From a bacterium (GTDB taxonomy: Bacteria; UBA3054): a DNA stretch of 11,065 nucleotides. Position 1 is the stretch's first letter, and every line of letters starts with the position of its first letter. Both the position numbers and the translations under genes were made by a program. This document shows, one piece after another, positions 1-8,000 of this stretch. The notes under the pieces are model-generated. The model was not told the origin of the DNA. It ran no database searches and was given only the letters and a program-made list of their open reading frames with translations. The DNA is taken from contig JAFYIM010000355.1 of NCBI GenBank assembly GCA_017538635.1, forward strand, positions 1-11,065, read 5' to 3'.

Positions 1-2110
1 GGACGCCGGCGCTGACAGTAACCTTGCTCTGCTGATCGAAATAGAGGCACTGGATACCGTCAAGAAGCTTGAGAGAAGGCTCGACTTCGTAGAAGTTTTC
101 GACTTTCCAGCATTCCTGATTGTTGATGGAGCCGAGGTGGAAAAGCTGGCCCTCAAATTCCGTCGTGTAGTACCAGCCGCCCACGCCGAAAGTCACGAGC
201 TGGACGAAGGAGCCGGAATTGGTGCCGTTGCTGGCCTCGTATTCGTATTTGAGCCTGGCAGTATAATAACCGTCCTTCAATCCTTTGCGGTCCAATCTAT
301 AGATGACCATACCCTTGGTGCCGATGGTGCCTTTGTCGCGCGAGAGTTTCAAATTGTCCGCGTAATCGAGAACTTCAATGTTGAACTTGTAGTTCTGAGC
401 GCCGGCGTTCTCCAAAAGGTTGGTGTAAACGTTCAGACCGCCCATGGAGACCGCTTTTTCGTAAGCGGGAATGGCGATCTTGGGACGCTGGACTTCCGTG
501 ATGAGCAGATTGTCGATGGAAACACCCACTCTGGAATCTTCGCCGCCGCCGCTGACACCGAATTTTTCAAAGTAGTGCATGGGCACCACTCTATCATTCA
601 TCCTCTTTCTCAGAGGCTTTTCCGTAAAGTTGGTGGTGAAGTCGCCGAAGGTGAATTCCGTGAGCTGCTGCATCCTGAAGTCCATGGTGTAGGAGAAATC
701 ATGCCAGGTCTTGCCGGGCAGACCGTAGTCTCCGACCAGAGGATAGCCTGAGGTGTCGTTGTAGGCCCAAAGCCTGACGTCGTTGCCCTCGGCGTGATAC
801 CAGAGATCGAAAATGGCCGGGTTGGCCCAATAGGTCGAGCGGAAATAGAAACGGTCGGCTTCGTTTTCAAAATCCCAGCGGAATTTGCAGGAGACTTTGA
901 TAATGAGGTTGGAGGGCGTCCAAATTGGATACCAATAGCCGTCCCAGCCGCTGGCCTTCTCGAAGGTCGCGCACTGACCTTCCCAGGGCTCGGATGGCGT
1001 GTTGACATACGCTTCGTTAGTCCCGGGAGAGTAGTCGTTGCCTTCCTCTTTCCCGAACCAGCCCTGCTGACCGTGAAGCTCGCCAGGCTGCATATAGGGC
1101 GCCTCAAAGTCTTCATAGTAGAAGACCAGGCCGGATCTGATGTTCAATGGGATGTCGAATTTGCCGTAAGGCGAGCAGTCGAAAGTCAGGATCGTGCGGT
1201 AGAAACCGTCGCCCATGATGCTGCGGTTAAAGACTACCTTGTGGCTCTTGCTCGTCTTGCAGGTTCCGGTGGGAGCGAAGGTGAGCCATTCCGGATCACC
1301 TAAGGCGGAGACTGTGTATTCAAATTCGCCGCCGCCGTTGTTATAAACAACGAATTCGCGGCTGGCGACGTTGCGGCCTATTAAAACGGGATCAGTCGGC
1401 ATGGAGGGAACCGGCGTGGTCAGCGCCTCGTAGGCGACCTCGATGTCGTCTATGGCGGTGACGAAACCGCTGCCCTGCGCCACATAACCGCCGGCGAAAA
1501 CCGCCGCACCGATATGCGTGATCCTGAAGTTGGGAAGGATAACGTTTTCCGGAACGTTGGTAACACCGTTGGCTATGACGTTGACGAGTCGGCGGGAGGG
1601 ATACTGGATGTTGAATTCCATCTCATTGTCCTTGTCTCCGCCGATGCCGCCAAACTCCATCTGAACTTTGTCGCTGTGGATAATGTAAAAAGTGCCGCCG
1701 TTGCGGTAAGCCCAGAGGGCGCGGCCGTTGGAGGTCCCGTTGCCGAACATAAAGCCGCTGATGTTGCTAAGGGAGCGGTGTTTCAAACGGATCCTCATAA
1801 TGCCGGTCTCGGTGAACATCGTTTCCTCGGCCCCGGTTGGGATCCAGACGCCGGAGTTGCCGGAGTTAAATCCGTCGGCGTCGTTCTTCGTCACGGTCAG
1901 ACACTTGGACTCCATAACGTCGCTTTGAACCTGGTAAAGGAAATTCGTCTGGTATTTGGTCTGCCAAACGCTCGCCGCTTCGCATTGCGGCAGAAAATCG
2001 CCGGAGCTATAACTTTCAAAATCCTCCTTGAAGAAAACACTGGGCTCCGCATAAACATAAGCCGCGGATACAGCCAGCGCCGCTAAGAGAAAAACGATTC
2101 CTTTTTTCAT
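1..2110 (-). CDS. Large secreted modular protein with repeated jelly-roll-like and Ig-like domains (C-terminus beyond window)
   Basis: The frame is open from an ATG at 2110 to the left edge, giving 703 residues with no stop, so the gene is partial at its 3' end. A GAGGTGA ribosome binding site sits at 2114-2120. Residues 1-21 form a classic signal peptide: two lysines, a hydrophobic stretch, then VYA before EPS, so the protein is probably exported. The mature part repeats with a period of about 300-320 residues. Each unit opens with an EDFE-like motif (residues 29, 333 and, as TEFE, 650) and its first domain ends in IDDIEV (220-225) or IDNLLI (532-537). This resembles LamG/concanavalin-like jelly rolls in bacterial surface proteins. 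Between them lie beta-rich segments of about 100 residues (roughly 230-330 and 540-645) that look Ig-like. No catalytic motif is visible. A carbohydrate-binding or surface role is inference; the family is not recognised with certainty. Confidence 0.85.
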   Translation of the reverse strand, partial: MKKGIVFLLAALAVSAAYVYAEPSVFFKEDFESYSSGDFLPQCEAASVWQTKYQTNFLYQVQSDVMESKCLTVTKNDADGFNSGNSGVWIPTGAEETMFTETGIMRIRLKHRSLSNISGFMFGNGTSNGRALWAYRNGGTFYIIHSDKVQMEFGGIGGDKDNEMEFNIQYPSRRLVNVIANGVTNVPENVILPNFRITHIGAAVFAGGYVAQGSGFVTAIDDIEVAYEALTTPVPSMPTDPVLIGRNVASREFVVYNNGGGEFEYTVSALGDPEWLTFAPTGTCKTSKSHKVVFNRSIMGDGFYRTILTFDCSPYGKFDIPLNIRSGLVFYYEDFEAPYMQPGELHGQQGWFGKEEGNDYSPGTNEAYVNTPSEPWEGQCATFEKASGWDGYWYPIWTPSNLIIKVSCKFRWDFENEADRFYFRSTYWANPAIFDLWYHAEGNDVRLWAYNDTSGYPLVGDYGLPGKTWHDFSYTMDFRMQQLTEFTFGDFTTNFTEKPLRKRMNDRVVPMHYFEKFGVSGGGEDSRVGVSIDNLLITEVQRPKIAIPAYEKAVSMGGLNVYTNLLENAGAQNYKFNIEVLDYADNLKLSRDKGTIGTKGMVIYRLDRKGLKDGYYTARLKYEYEASNGTNSGSFVQLVTFGVGGWYYTTEFEGQLFHLGSINNQECWKVENFYEVEPSLKLLDGIQCLYFDQQSKVTVSAGV

Positions 2111-2132
2111 AAATCACCTCGTGTTGGTTTAA

Positions 2133-2162
2133 ATTCTAATTGTCAACAATATATTGTAGCAA
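2133..2162 (-). promoter_or_regulatory. Predicted promoter of the secreted modular protein gene
   Basis: On the minus strand TTGCTA (2162-2157) and TAGAAT (2138-2133, five of six matches to TATAAT) lie 18 bp apart. Transcription would begin near 2126, giving a very short leader before the GAGGTGA site and ATG. The spacer contains the palindrome CAATATATTG, a position typical for a repressor site. This was found by eye and the -35 is only a moderate match. Confidence 0.4.
2147..2156. repeat. Palindrome CAATATATTG, copy 1 (possible operator)
   Basis: This is a perfect 10-bp dyad that extends to a perfect 12-bp dyad, ACAATATATTGT (2146-2157). It lies in the 86-bp divergent gap between the secreted protein gene and tadA, inside the predicted -35/-10 spacer of the former. 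Two further exact copies occur about 510 and 540 bp to the right. Its identity as a protein binding site is inferred from symmetry, repetition and position. Confidence 0.55.
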
Positions 2163-2183
2163 ATTTAACGCTTTTATATTTGG

Positions 2184-2189
2184 TAAAAT
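2184..2189 (+). promoter_or_regulatory. Possible tadA -10 element, suggesting a leaderless or very short-leader transcript
   Basis: TAAAAT (five of six matches to TATAAT) ends seven bases before the tadA ATG at 2197, and no Shine-Dalgarno-like sequence precedes that ATG. Together these suggest transcription starting at or near the initiation codon. No convincing -35 lies upstream. TATATT at 2175-2180 is an alternative -10, so the call is weak. Confidence 0.25.
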
Positions 2190-2196
2190 AGTTTTC

Positions 2197-2640
2197 ATGG
2201 AGCACAAAGATTACATGCAGCTGGCTATCAAGGAAGCCAAAGAAGCCGCCGCTATTGGCGAAGTCCCGGTCGGATGCGTCATCGCTGACGAAGCCGGGAA
2301 CATCATTGCTTCCGCCCACAACCTTACGGAAAAAGGCCAGGACGCCACCGCCCACGCGGAGCTTTTGGCCATAAAGGAAGCCCAGAAAAAACTGGGCCGC
2401 CGCCTCACTGGCTGCACGCTTTACGTGACCCTTGAGCCCTGCCCCATGTGCTCCGGCGCCATTCTGCTCAGCCGGATCAAGACCGTCGTTTTCGGAGCGC
2501 GCGACTGGGAAAGAGGCGCCCTGCTTTCCAACGCCAACCTCGCCAACACCTGGACGGGCGGCAAAGTTGAAGTGTTGGAAGGGTTTTGCTCGCTTGAATG
2601 CGAGACGCTTCTCAAGGATTTCTTTTCTGCCCGCAGATAA
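2197..2640 (+). CDS. tadA: tRNA-specific adenosine deaminase
   Basis: The product should deaminate adenosine 34 in the anticodon of tRNA-Arg(ACG) to inosine, letting one tRNA read several arginine codons. The protein is 147 residues, close to the family norm. Zinc-site residues are present: H53 and the proton shuttle E55 in the HAE motif, and C82 and C85 in EPCPMC. The RIKTVVFGARD segment around residues 93-103 and the C-terminal FF..R helix are typical of TadA rather than of cytidine deaminases. The ATG at 2197 is chosen. An in-frame TTG at 2140 would add 19 unconserved residues encoded across the promoter region. No ribosome binding site is visible before 2197. The gene is followed by an 84-base gap with a fresh promoter, so it is probably not co-transcribed obligatorily with the condensin genes. 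A guanine deaminase of the same fold is a less likely alternative. Confidence 0.93.
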   Translation: MEHKDYMQLAIKEAKEAAAIGEVPVGCVIADEAGNIIASAHNLTEKGQDATAHAELLAIKEAQKKLGRRLTGCTLYVTLEPCPMCSGAILLSRIKTVVFGARDWERGALLSNANLANTWTGGKVEVLEGFCSLECETLLKDFFSARR

Positions 2641-2656
2641 TCCTCTCCCTTCGGCC

Positions 2657-2666
2657 CAATATATTG
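2657..2666. repeat. Palindrome CAATATATTG, copy 2 (possible operator)
   Basis: This is an exact copy of the 10-bp dyad, starting 17 bases after the tadA stop codon. Its right half runs into TTGTTA (2664-2669), the predicted -35 of the condensin operon. Its centre lies 32 bp from the centre of copy 3, about three helical turns, so two dimers could bind the same DNA face. Confidence 0.55.
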
Positions 2667-2692
2667 TTAAAAAAAGGGCCTTTTGATACAAT
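2664..2692 (+). promoter_or_regulatory. Predicted promoter of the condensin (mksFEB) operon
   Basis: TTGTTA (2664-2669, four of six matches to TTGACA), a 17-bp spacer, then TACAAT (2687-2692, five of six matches to TATAAT). A TG one base upstream of the -10 makes it an extended -10 element. Transcription would start near 2699, leaving a leader of about 26 bases with an AGAAGGGA ribosome binding site (2715-2722) before the ATG at 2725. Palindrome copies 2 and 3 overlap the -35 and the -10 respectively, so a protein bound there would be expected to block RNA polymerase. Confidence 0.55.
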
Positions 2693-2698
2693 ATATTG
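2689..2698. repeat. Palindrome CAATATATTG, copy 3 (possible operator)
   Basis: This is an exact third copy of the dyad, overlapping the predicted -10 TACAAT and reaching the predicted transcription start of the condensin operon. Copies 1 and 3 share a preceding A and copies 1 and 2 share a following T, so the site consensus may be ACAATATATTGT. Confidence 0.55.
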
Positions 2699-2724
2699 AG
2701 TGTGTATTCGTATAAGAAGGGATT

Positions 2725-4266
2725 ATGGACAACAATATAATTGAACAGATCGATCCCGCGCCGCAGCCTGATCTTTTTCAGGCTGTGGCGCCGGAACCCC
2801 CTTTTCTGGATCTTCTTCCAGCCAGTCACTGCGCTTTTCTAAGTTCAGAGCGGCGGTGGTATTACGCCACCATTCTCTATTTTCTCTTTCTGCGCCGCCA
2901 GGCCCATGAAGTCGAAAAGTATCACAACGATATCTACGACGCCGTCCAATCGCTCCTGGAAACTGCCGGCCCTTACAGCCAGCAGACTTTCCGCGCCGAC
3001 ATGGAGCAGCTCATGCTCTGGGGCAACGTCGAACGCCGCATCGAACCGAAAAGACTGCAGCACATCGCGGACAGGAGAGTACAGAAATTCCTCTACCGCC
3101 TGACCGACCATACCAGGGCGCTGCTGGAGAGTCTGTCTCTCGTGCGCTCCGTGGAGAATCTGAACGCCGTCACGCTTGACCAGGACCACCTTCTGGATCT
3201 TCAGGAACTCGTCGAAAAGATCGGCTTATGCCTTTCCCGCGGCGAGAATTTGACGGATGCGGAATTGAGAAGGCTCGCCAGGAACATCTCTGAATTAGAC
3301 AACCGCTGCCGCCTCGTCGCCAACGAGATCAGCGACTTCGGCGCCAGGATCGCGACTTTCAACATCGAGCCTTTCCAGCTTGAGACGCTGCCGCAAATAA
3401 TCGACCGCCTGGCCAGGTACGTTGACCAATATCTGCAGCGCGTGGCGAACCTGACGCCTCCCGTTTACAACGCGCTCTCGCGCTGGAATTCCCAGCAGGG
3501 GCTCGCCATTCTAAGGAACGCCAGGGAAGCGATGAGGCTGCACGCCGAGAACAATCCTCTGGCCGGCGCCCTGGCTGAGCAGGACGACCCAATAGAGCAG
3601 ATGCTGGCGAGGCTTATCCCCTTCTTCGCTCCCGAAGGCGTCTTCCAGCTTCTCTGCCTTAGAGTCAACGAGCAGGTCAGGATACTGATCAGCCGCATCA
3701 GGCAGTACCTCGACGACATCAGGCACCGCAACATCAGGATAAGGATCCTCCGCCGCCGCGCCAACGAATGCATCGGCGCTCCAGATGAAGCGCTGCCGGA
3801 GATCAAAGCTTTCATCAGAGAGCTTTTCTCCGTCGGACAAATTTATAACGACATGGGCGGCGGCACTCCGGAAGACCGCGTTCCCCCGCCGAGACCCAAT
3901 TACTGGCGCCGCCGCGCCATAAGGCCGCCTTTCCGCAACGCCGCCATCATCGCCAAAACAGGCTCAGCAAGCGCCAGCCGCGAACTGGAGAAAGCGAAGG
4001 CCAAACGCCTGAGGGACTTCATGCTCCTGAAAGCTTATCCCATGGGCCAGCGCGGACCCATCCATTTGTTCTCCCTTAAGAACATGGACGACATCAGGAA
4101 CTACATGGATTCCGTCAAGTTCTACAAGATCGGAAGAAAGCACGGCATAAGACTTGGGTACACCTTAAAGCAGCCTGACAAAAACGCGCCGCAGGCGGAA
4201 TTCAAAGGCGGGAAATGGTATTTCTCCTCCCCCGACTACACCGTAGATTTTCAGGAAAACAACTAA
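2725..4266 (+). CDS. mksF: Condensin-like kleisin subunit, MksF / Wadjet JetA type
   Basis: The product is 513 residues and is assigned partly by operon position: first gene of a kleisin / KITE-partner / SMC set, the standard order of MksFEB and Wadjet JetABC loci. Residues about 27-130 look like the N-terminal winged helix of JetA-type kleisins, ending in LMLWGNVERR (96-105) and FLYRLTD (122-128). Residues 130-375 are almost entirely charged helix, as expected for the helical bundle and SMC-neck contact region. A Gly/Pro/Arg-rich linker (about 378-402) leads to a C-terminal domain of about 90 residues that probably contacts the partner SMC head. There is no membrane segment or signal peptide, so it is cytoplasmic. 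It should bridge the two SMC heads and carry the MksE subunit. The ATG at 2725 has an AGAAGGGA ribosome binding site. Which kleisin subfamily it belongs to cannot be settled by eye. Confidence 0.8.
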   Translation: MDNNIIEQIDPAPQPDLFQAVAPEPPFLDLLPASHCAFLSSERRWYYATILYFLFLRRQAHEVEKYHNDIYDAVQSLLETAGPYSQQTFRADMEQLMLWGNVERRIEPKRLQHIADRRVQKFLYRLTDHTRALLESLSLVRSVENLNAVTLDQDHLLDLQELVEKIGLCLSRGENLTDAELRRLARNISELDNRCRLVANEISDFGARIATFNIEPFQLETLPQIIDRLARYVDQYLQRVANLTPPVYNALSRWNSQQGLAILRNAREAMRLHAENNPLAGALAEQDDPIEQMLARLIPFFAPEGVFQLLCLRVNEQVRILISRIRQYLDDIRHRNIRIRILRRRANECIGAPDEALPEIKAFIRELFSVGQIYNDMGGGTPEDRVPPPRPNYWRRRAIRPPFRNAAIIAKTGSASASRELEKAKAKRLRDFMLLKAYPMGQRGPIHLFSLKNMDDIRNYMDSVKFYKIGRKHGIRLGYTLKQPDKNAPQAEFKGGKWYFSSPDYTVDFQENN

Positions 4267-4272
4267 AAGACT

Positions 4273-5013
4273 ATGAACGAACAATATTTTGAAAACGAGA
4301 CGGAGAACTACTCCGACCAGATCGATCAGCTGAACATCCACAGCGTCAGGGCGCTTCTGAACGTGCTTTTGGAATCGCCCTTCTTCTACCAGACCGACGA
4401 CCCGGACCTCTTCGCCTACTTAAGGCTGAACCAGGAAGCCGTCGGCCACTTCTTCATGCGCTACTTCGGCTGGGAGCTCTACGTTGACCGCCAGGCTGCA
4501 AGAATAATAAAACCGCAGCTCTACAACAATTCCTTGAAGCCGTCGCAAAGGGACATGTTCGACCTGACGAGAAGGGACGAGTGCTCGGTCTTCATGCTGC
4601 TTTTGGAATTCTACGAAAAGCTCCTCAGGGACTTCAACTCCAATTACGACGACGATAAAAGGCTGCGCTTCCTCATCTCGGACTTCGTCCAGTACTGCTT
4701 CAACCGCTTCAATGAGGAGCTTGAGGACGGCGAATCGAGCGAGAAAGCAATCGTGGACGCCTGCCGCACGCTCTTCCCGAAGCTGATAAAATACCGCTTC
4801 ATCGAGCAGAAAGAAAAAGCGGAGGTCGGAAAAGACGAGCGCCTGCCGGAAGGCCTGGAACAGCAGGTCATGTACGAATTCCTCCCCGGCATCCACTGCT
4901 ACCGTCCGGACGTTCTCACCTTCAAGGAGATCGCCAGGCTCTACTCCAAGCAGGACGGAACGAAAGAAGAAGCTGACTTAAAGGAAGAAGAAACTGAACA
5001 GGAAAATTTTTAA
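4273..5013 (+). CDS. mksE: Condensin-associated winged-helix (KITE-like) subunit, MksE / JetB type
   Basis: The product is 246 residues and lies six bases after the kleisin gene. The pattern fits the DUF4194/JetB family: a leading helical region with FFYQTDDPDLFAYLR (residues 36-50), then a segment in which the protein meets an acidic strand-turn (GWELYVDRQAARIIKP), then DLTRRDECSVFMLLLEFYEKLL, the helix following the family's conserved arginine/aspartate turn. Proteins of this family form dimers of tandem winged helices that bind the kleisin. The last 25 residues or so are highly acidic and likely disordered. It should act in the cytoplasm as the accessory subunit of the SMC-kleisin ring. 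The ATG has only a weak ribosome binding site (AGGA at 4253-4256), suggesting translational coupling to the kleisin gene. The family call rests on pattern and context together. Confidence 0.8.
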   Translation: MNEQYFENETENYSDQIDQLNIHSVRALLNVLLESPFFYQTDDPDLFAYLRLNQEAVGHFFMRYFGWELYVDRQAARIIKPQLYNNSLKPSQRDMFDLTRRDECSVFMLLLEFYEKLLRDFNSNYDDDKRLRFLISDFVQYCFNRFNEELEDGESSEKAIVDACRTLFPKLIKYRFIEQKEKAEVGKDERLPEGLEQQVMYEFLPGIHCYRPDVLTFKEIARLYSKQDGTKEEADLKEEETEQENF

Positions 5014-5026
5014 ATAGGTGAATACG

Positions 5027-8000
5027 ATGAACGGAAACCACAGTTGGGAAAACGCTTTGAATTTGAGGGCATTGCGCCTTATCAATTTCCATAACTTCGC
5101 CGACGAGACCATAAAGATCCACGGCAGCCTCTTCCTTATGGGCAACAACGGCACCGGCAAGACGACCATAATAGACGCGGTGCAATTAGCCCTGACCGGC
5201 GGACAAAGGCTGATGTTCAACGCCGCTACCGTAATAGGCGGGCGCTCGGAATCCGGCCGCAGCCTTTCCGGCGTCCTGCTTCAGCACAACTTCGAGACCG
5301 GCAAAGTTGGCCGTGCCGGCGGCGCGGTCGGCTACGTCGCCCTCGAACTGCTCGATCCCAAGAGCCAGAACCCCGTGACGATAGGCGTCGGCGCCTTCGC
5401 GGAAAACCTCGACCAGCGCCCGGAAATGTGGGGCTTCATTGTTGACGCTCCCCTCTCCGACGTCCAGCTCACCGTTAGGGTGAACGACGTTTCCGAAGCG
5501 CCCCAGTACCGCCCTGTGGACAAGAAGGAACTGCCAGGCTTGGTCGGCAAGACGCGAGTTTACGACATCGGGCGCTACCGCACGCAGGTCGCCAACCGCT
5601 TCTTCGGCGGCCGCTCAAATTTTGAGCGCGTGGCCGATCTCTTAAAGGCCAGCAAATCCTACAAGGATCTGGTCGTCAAAGCCCGCGACTTCGAAGGCCT
5701 CTTCGCGGCCCTCTTGCCCGCTCCCGACCACCAGGTCTTCCAGGACATTGAAACGACGTTGCAGAACCTGGAGACTATCGAGAGCGACATCAAAGGACTC
5801 AAAAAAGAAGCCGAGCTGCTTGACGAGGCGAACAAGACTGTAGCCAAGATCGCTTCCTCCAAAGCGAGGATCGAGGAATGCCGCTACCTGAAGCTAAGGA
5901 ACTCCCTAAACAACCTCGCCTCTGAACTGAAGAGCCAGGAAAGAGCCGTCGCCGTCAACCGCCAGAACCAGATCGACGCCAAGAACAAACTTGACGACCT
6001 CCTGCCGAAACTCGAGCAGACAAGGACGACCTTGGCTGAAGTGAGGACCGGCACCGGCGCCAAACTCTGGGAAGAAGCGGAACGCCTTGAAAAAGAACTG
6101 GCGAAACTGAAAGAGGATTCCGTCACCTTCAAGGAAGAAACGGAAAAAGAATTGCAGAAACAGGCTACGCTTGAAAAGGACAAGGCGAACGCCAACGCCG
6201 ACGTTTTGGAAGCCATCCGCTCCCAGAACGCCATAATAAAGACCATATCTGTTCCGGTCTGCCCCGAGACAGTGAAAGAAGCCGCCGATCATCTTTCCAA
6301 AACGATCGCCTCTTTGAAGAAAGCTTACAAGAACGCCGAGGAAACGACCGAGTGCGACACCGAAGCGCTCTCCCGCTCCCAAAAACTGGCAGTAAGAGCC
6401 GCCGACAACCTGCTGCAGGCCTTAAGAGACGAAAAGCAGACTCTCTCTCTGCGACTTTCCGACTTGGAAAGGGAAGGCAAAGTGACGGCCGCCGTCCCGA
6501 CCATGGAAGTGATGCCCAGGATCATCGGCTACAGGGATTTTCTGGATGCGCTGAAGAGAGAAGGCCTGAAAGCCGAGCCGCTCTTTTCTATGCTTGATTT
6601 CGCGCCCAATACACCGCCCCAGCTCATGAACCTGATCGAGTCTTTCCTTGGCGACGAATGGCTCGGCACCATCATCCCTGAAGAGGAGGATCTAGAAGAA
6701 GTCATAAGACTGGCCGGCAAAGCCAATCCCGGGATCAGGATAGCCGACACTTCCCGCCTCATGGCCACGAAGAGCCCGAAACCACTGGACAATTCCATCG
6801 CCAAATATCTGAAGACCTCGAACGGCTTCGCCCGCTGCTTTGTTGACACTCAGCTCGGCAAGATCAGGATCTGCGACCTGGCCGCCACTCCGGACGGCGA
6901 CTGGCTGTCCCGAGAAGGCCTTGTCAAAGAGCGCGCCGTTTACCGCTACATCAAGCGTGAAGCGGAAGGCTTGCTTGGCAAAGCGCGCCGCCAGGCCGCC
7001 CAGGAAAAACTCCTGATCGAACAGAAGATCAAGAATAAAGAGCTCAGCAATATCGCCGACGGCCTCAGGAAAAAGCAAGCCTCCCTCAGCGAAACAATAG
7101 AAACGATCTACAAGATAAAGATCCAGCTGGAAGAAAAAGTCTCGCCCTGGCTCATCGCCCACCGCCTCACCCAGAGAGCCGCCAACGACAAGCTCCTCAA
7201 TGAAATGAAGGAAAGAGTCGAGAAAGCCCAGAGCCTGCAAGCCAAATCCCAGCGCCAGATCAACAGGATCACCAAGCAGATCAAGGAGCTAAGAGAAGAC
7301 AAGCAGTTCCAGACCACCGGCGACATCCACAAACAACTAGACATCCTAAAAAAGCGCCTGACGGAAGAGGAAAAGGAACGCGAGGAACTCGTCGAGATGA
7401 TCGCCCGCTACAAGGAACGCGTCTCCATTCTGGAAGCCCAGAACGCCAAGACCAGGCTCAGCTACAACGAAGCCGTGAACCAGGCGGCCGACAAGAAGAA
7501 ACTTCTGGAAGACAGCCTCTCTGAAGAATACCCCGATCTTGAGAGCTATTTGAAGGAAACCTACGGCGCCGAGAACGTCCAGGAAGGAAGATTGGCCGAG
7601 ATAATAAAGATCCAGGAGCGCGTAATAAACCGCGAGATCGGAAGCTTAGTTGGCAGCGACGACTCCCGCTCCAAGGGCGGCCTCATCCACCACGAGCTGC
7701 TCTGGACAAAATACGCCTTCACCTACCGAGAGGACATCAACGACCTCATCGACCAGGACGGCCGCGACCTCAAGACCATAACCTTGAAACTGAACGACCA
7801 GCTCACCCAGCTCGAGAATTCCGTCAGCGACAACAGAAGAAAACTTCTCGAGAAAACGATCCTGGGCGATCTCTCCAACCAGTACACTAGGGACCTCTAC
7901 AGGTTGAAAGAGAGTTTGGAAGCCGTCAACCTCATGCTGGAAGGCCTCAGTTTCGGCCGCTCCCAGTACCGCTTCACCCAGAAGATCAAGAATGAATACC

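Noticed and set aside
137..2086. Three plus-strand open frames of 170-204 codons (137-751, 794-1303, 1514-2086).
   Set aside because: They lie opposite one continuous 703-codon minus-strand frame that has a signal peptide, a ribosome binding site and coherent repeated modules. Their translations lack recognisable domains and no promoters or ribosome binding sites precede them.
2140..2196. TTG start at 2140 giving TadA 19 extra residues.
   Set aside because: The extension is not TadA-like, covers the palindrome and promoter-like sequence, and the ATG at 2197 gives a normal family length.
2665..2690. AAAAAAAGGGCCTTTT as a rho-independent terminator for tadA.
   Set aside because: The stem would be six pairs around a single-base loop, which cannot fold as a hairpin, and there is no downstream T-tract beyond the stem itself.
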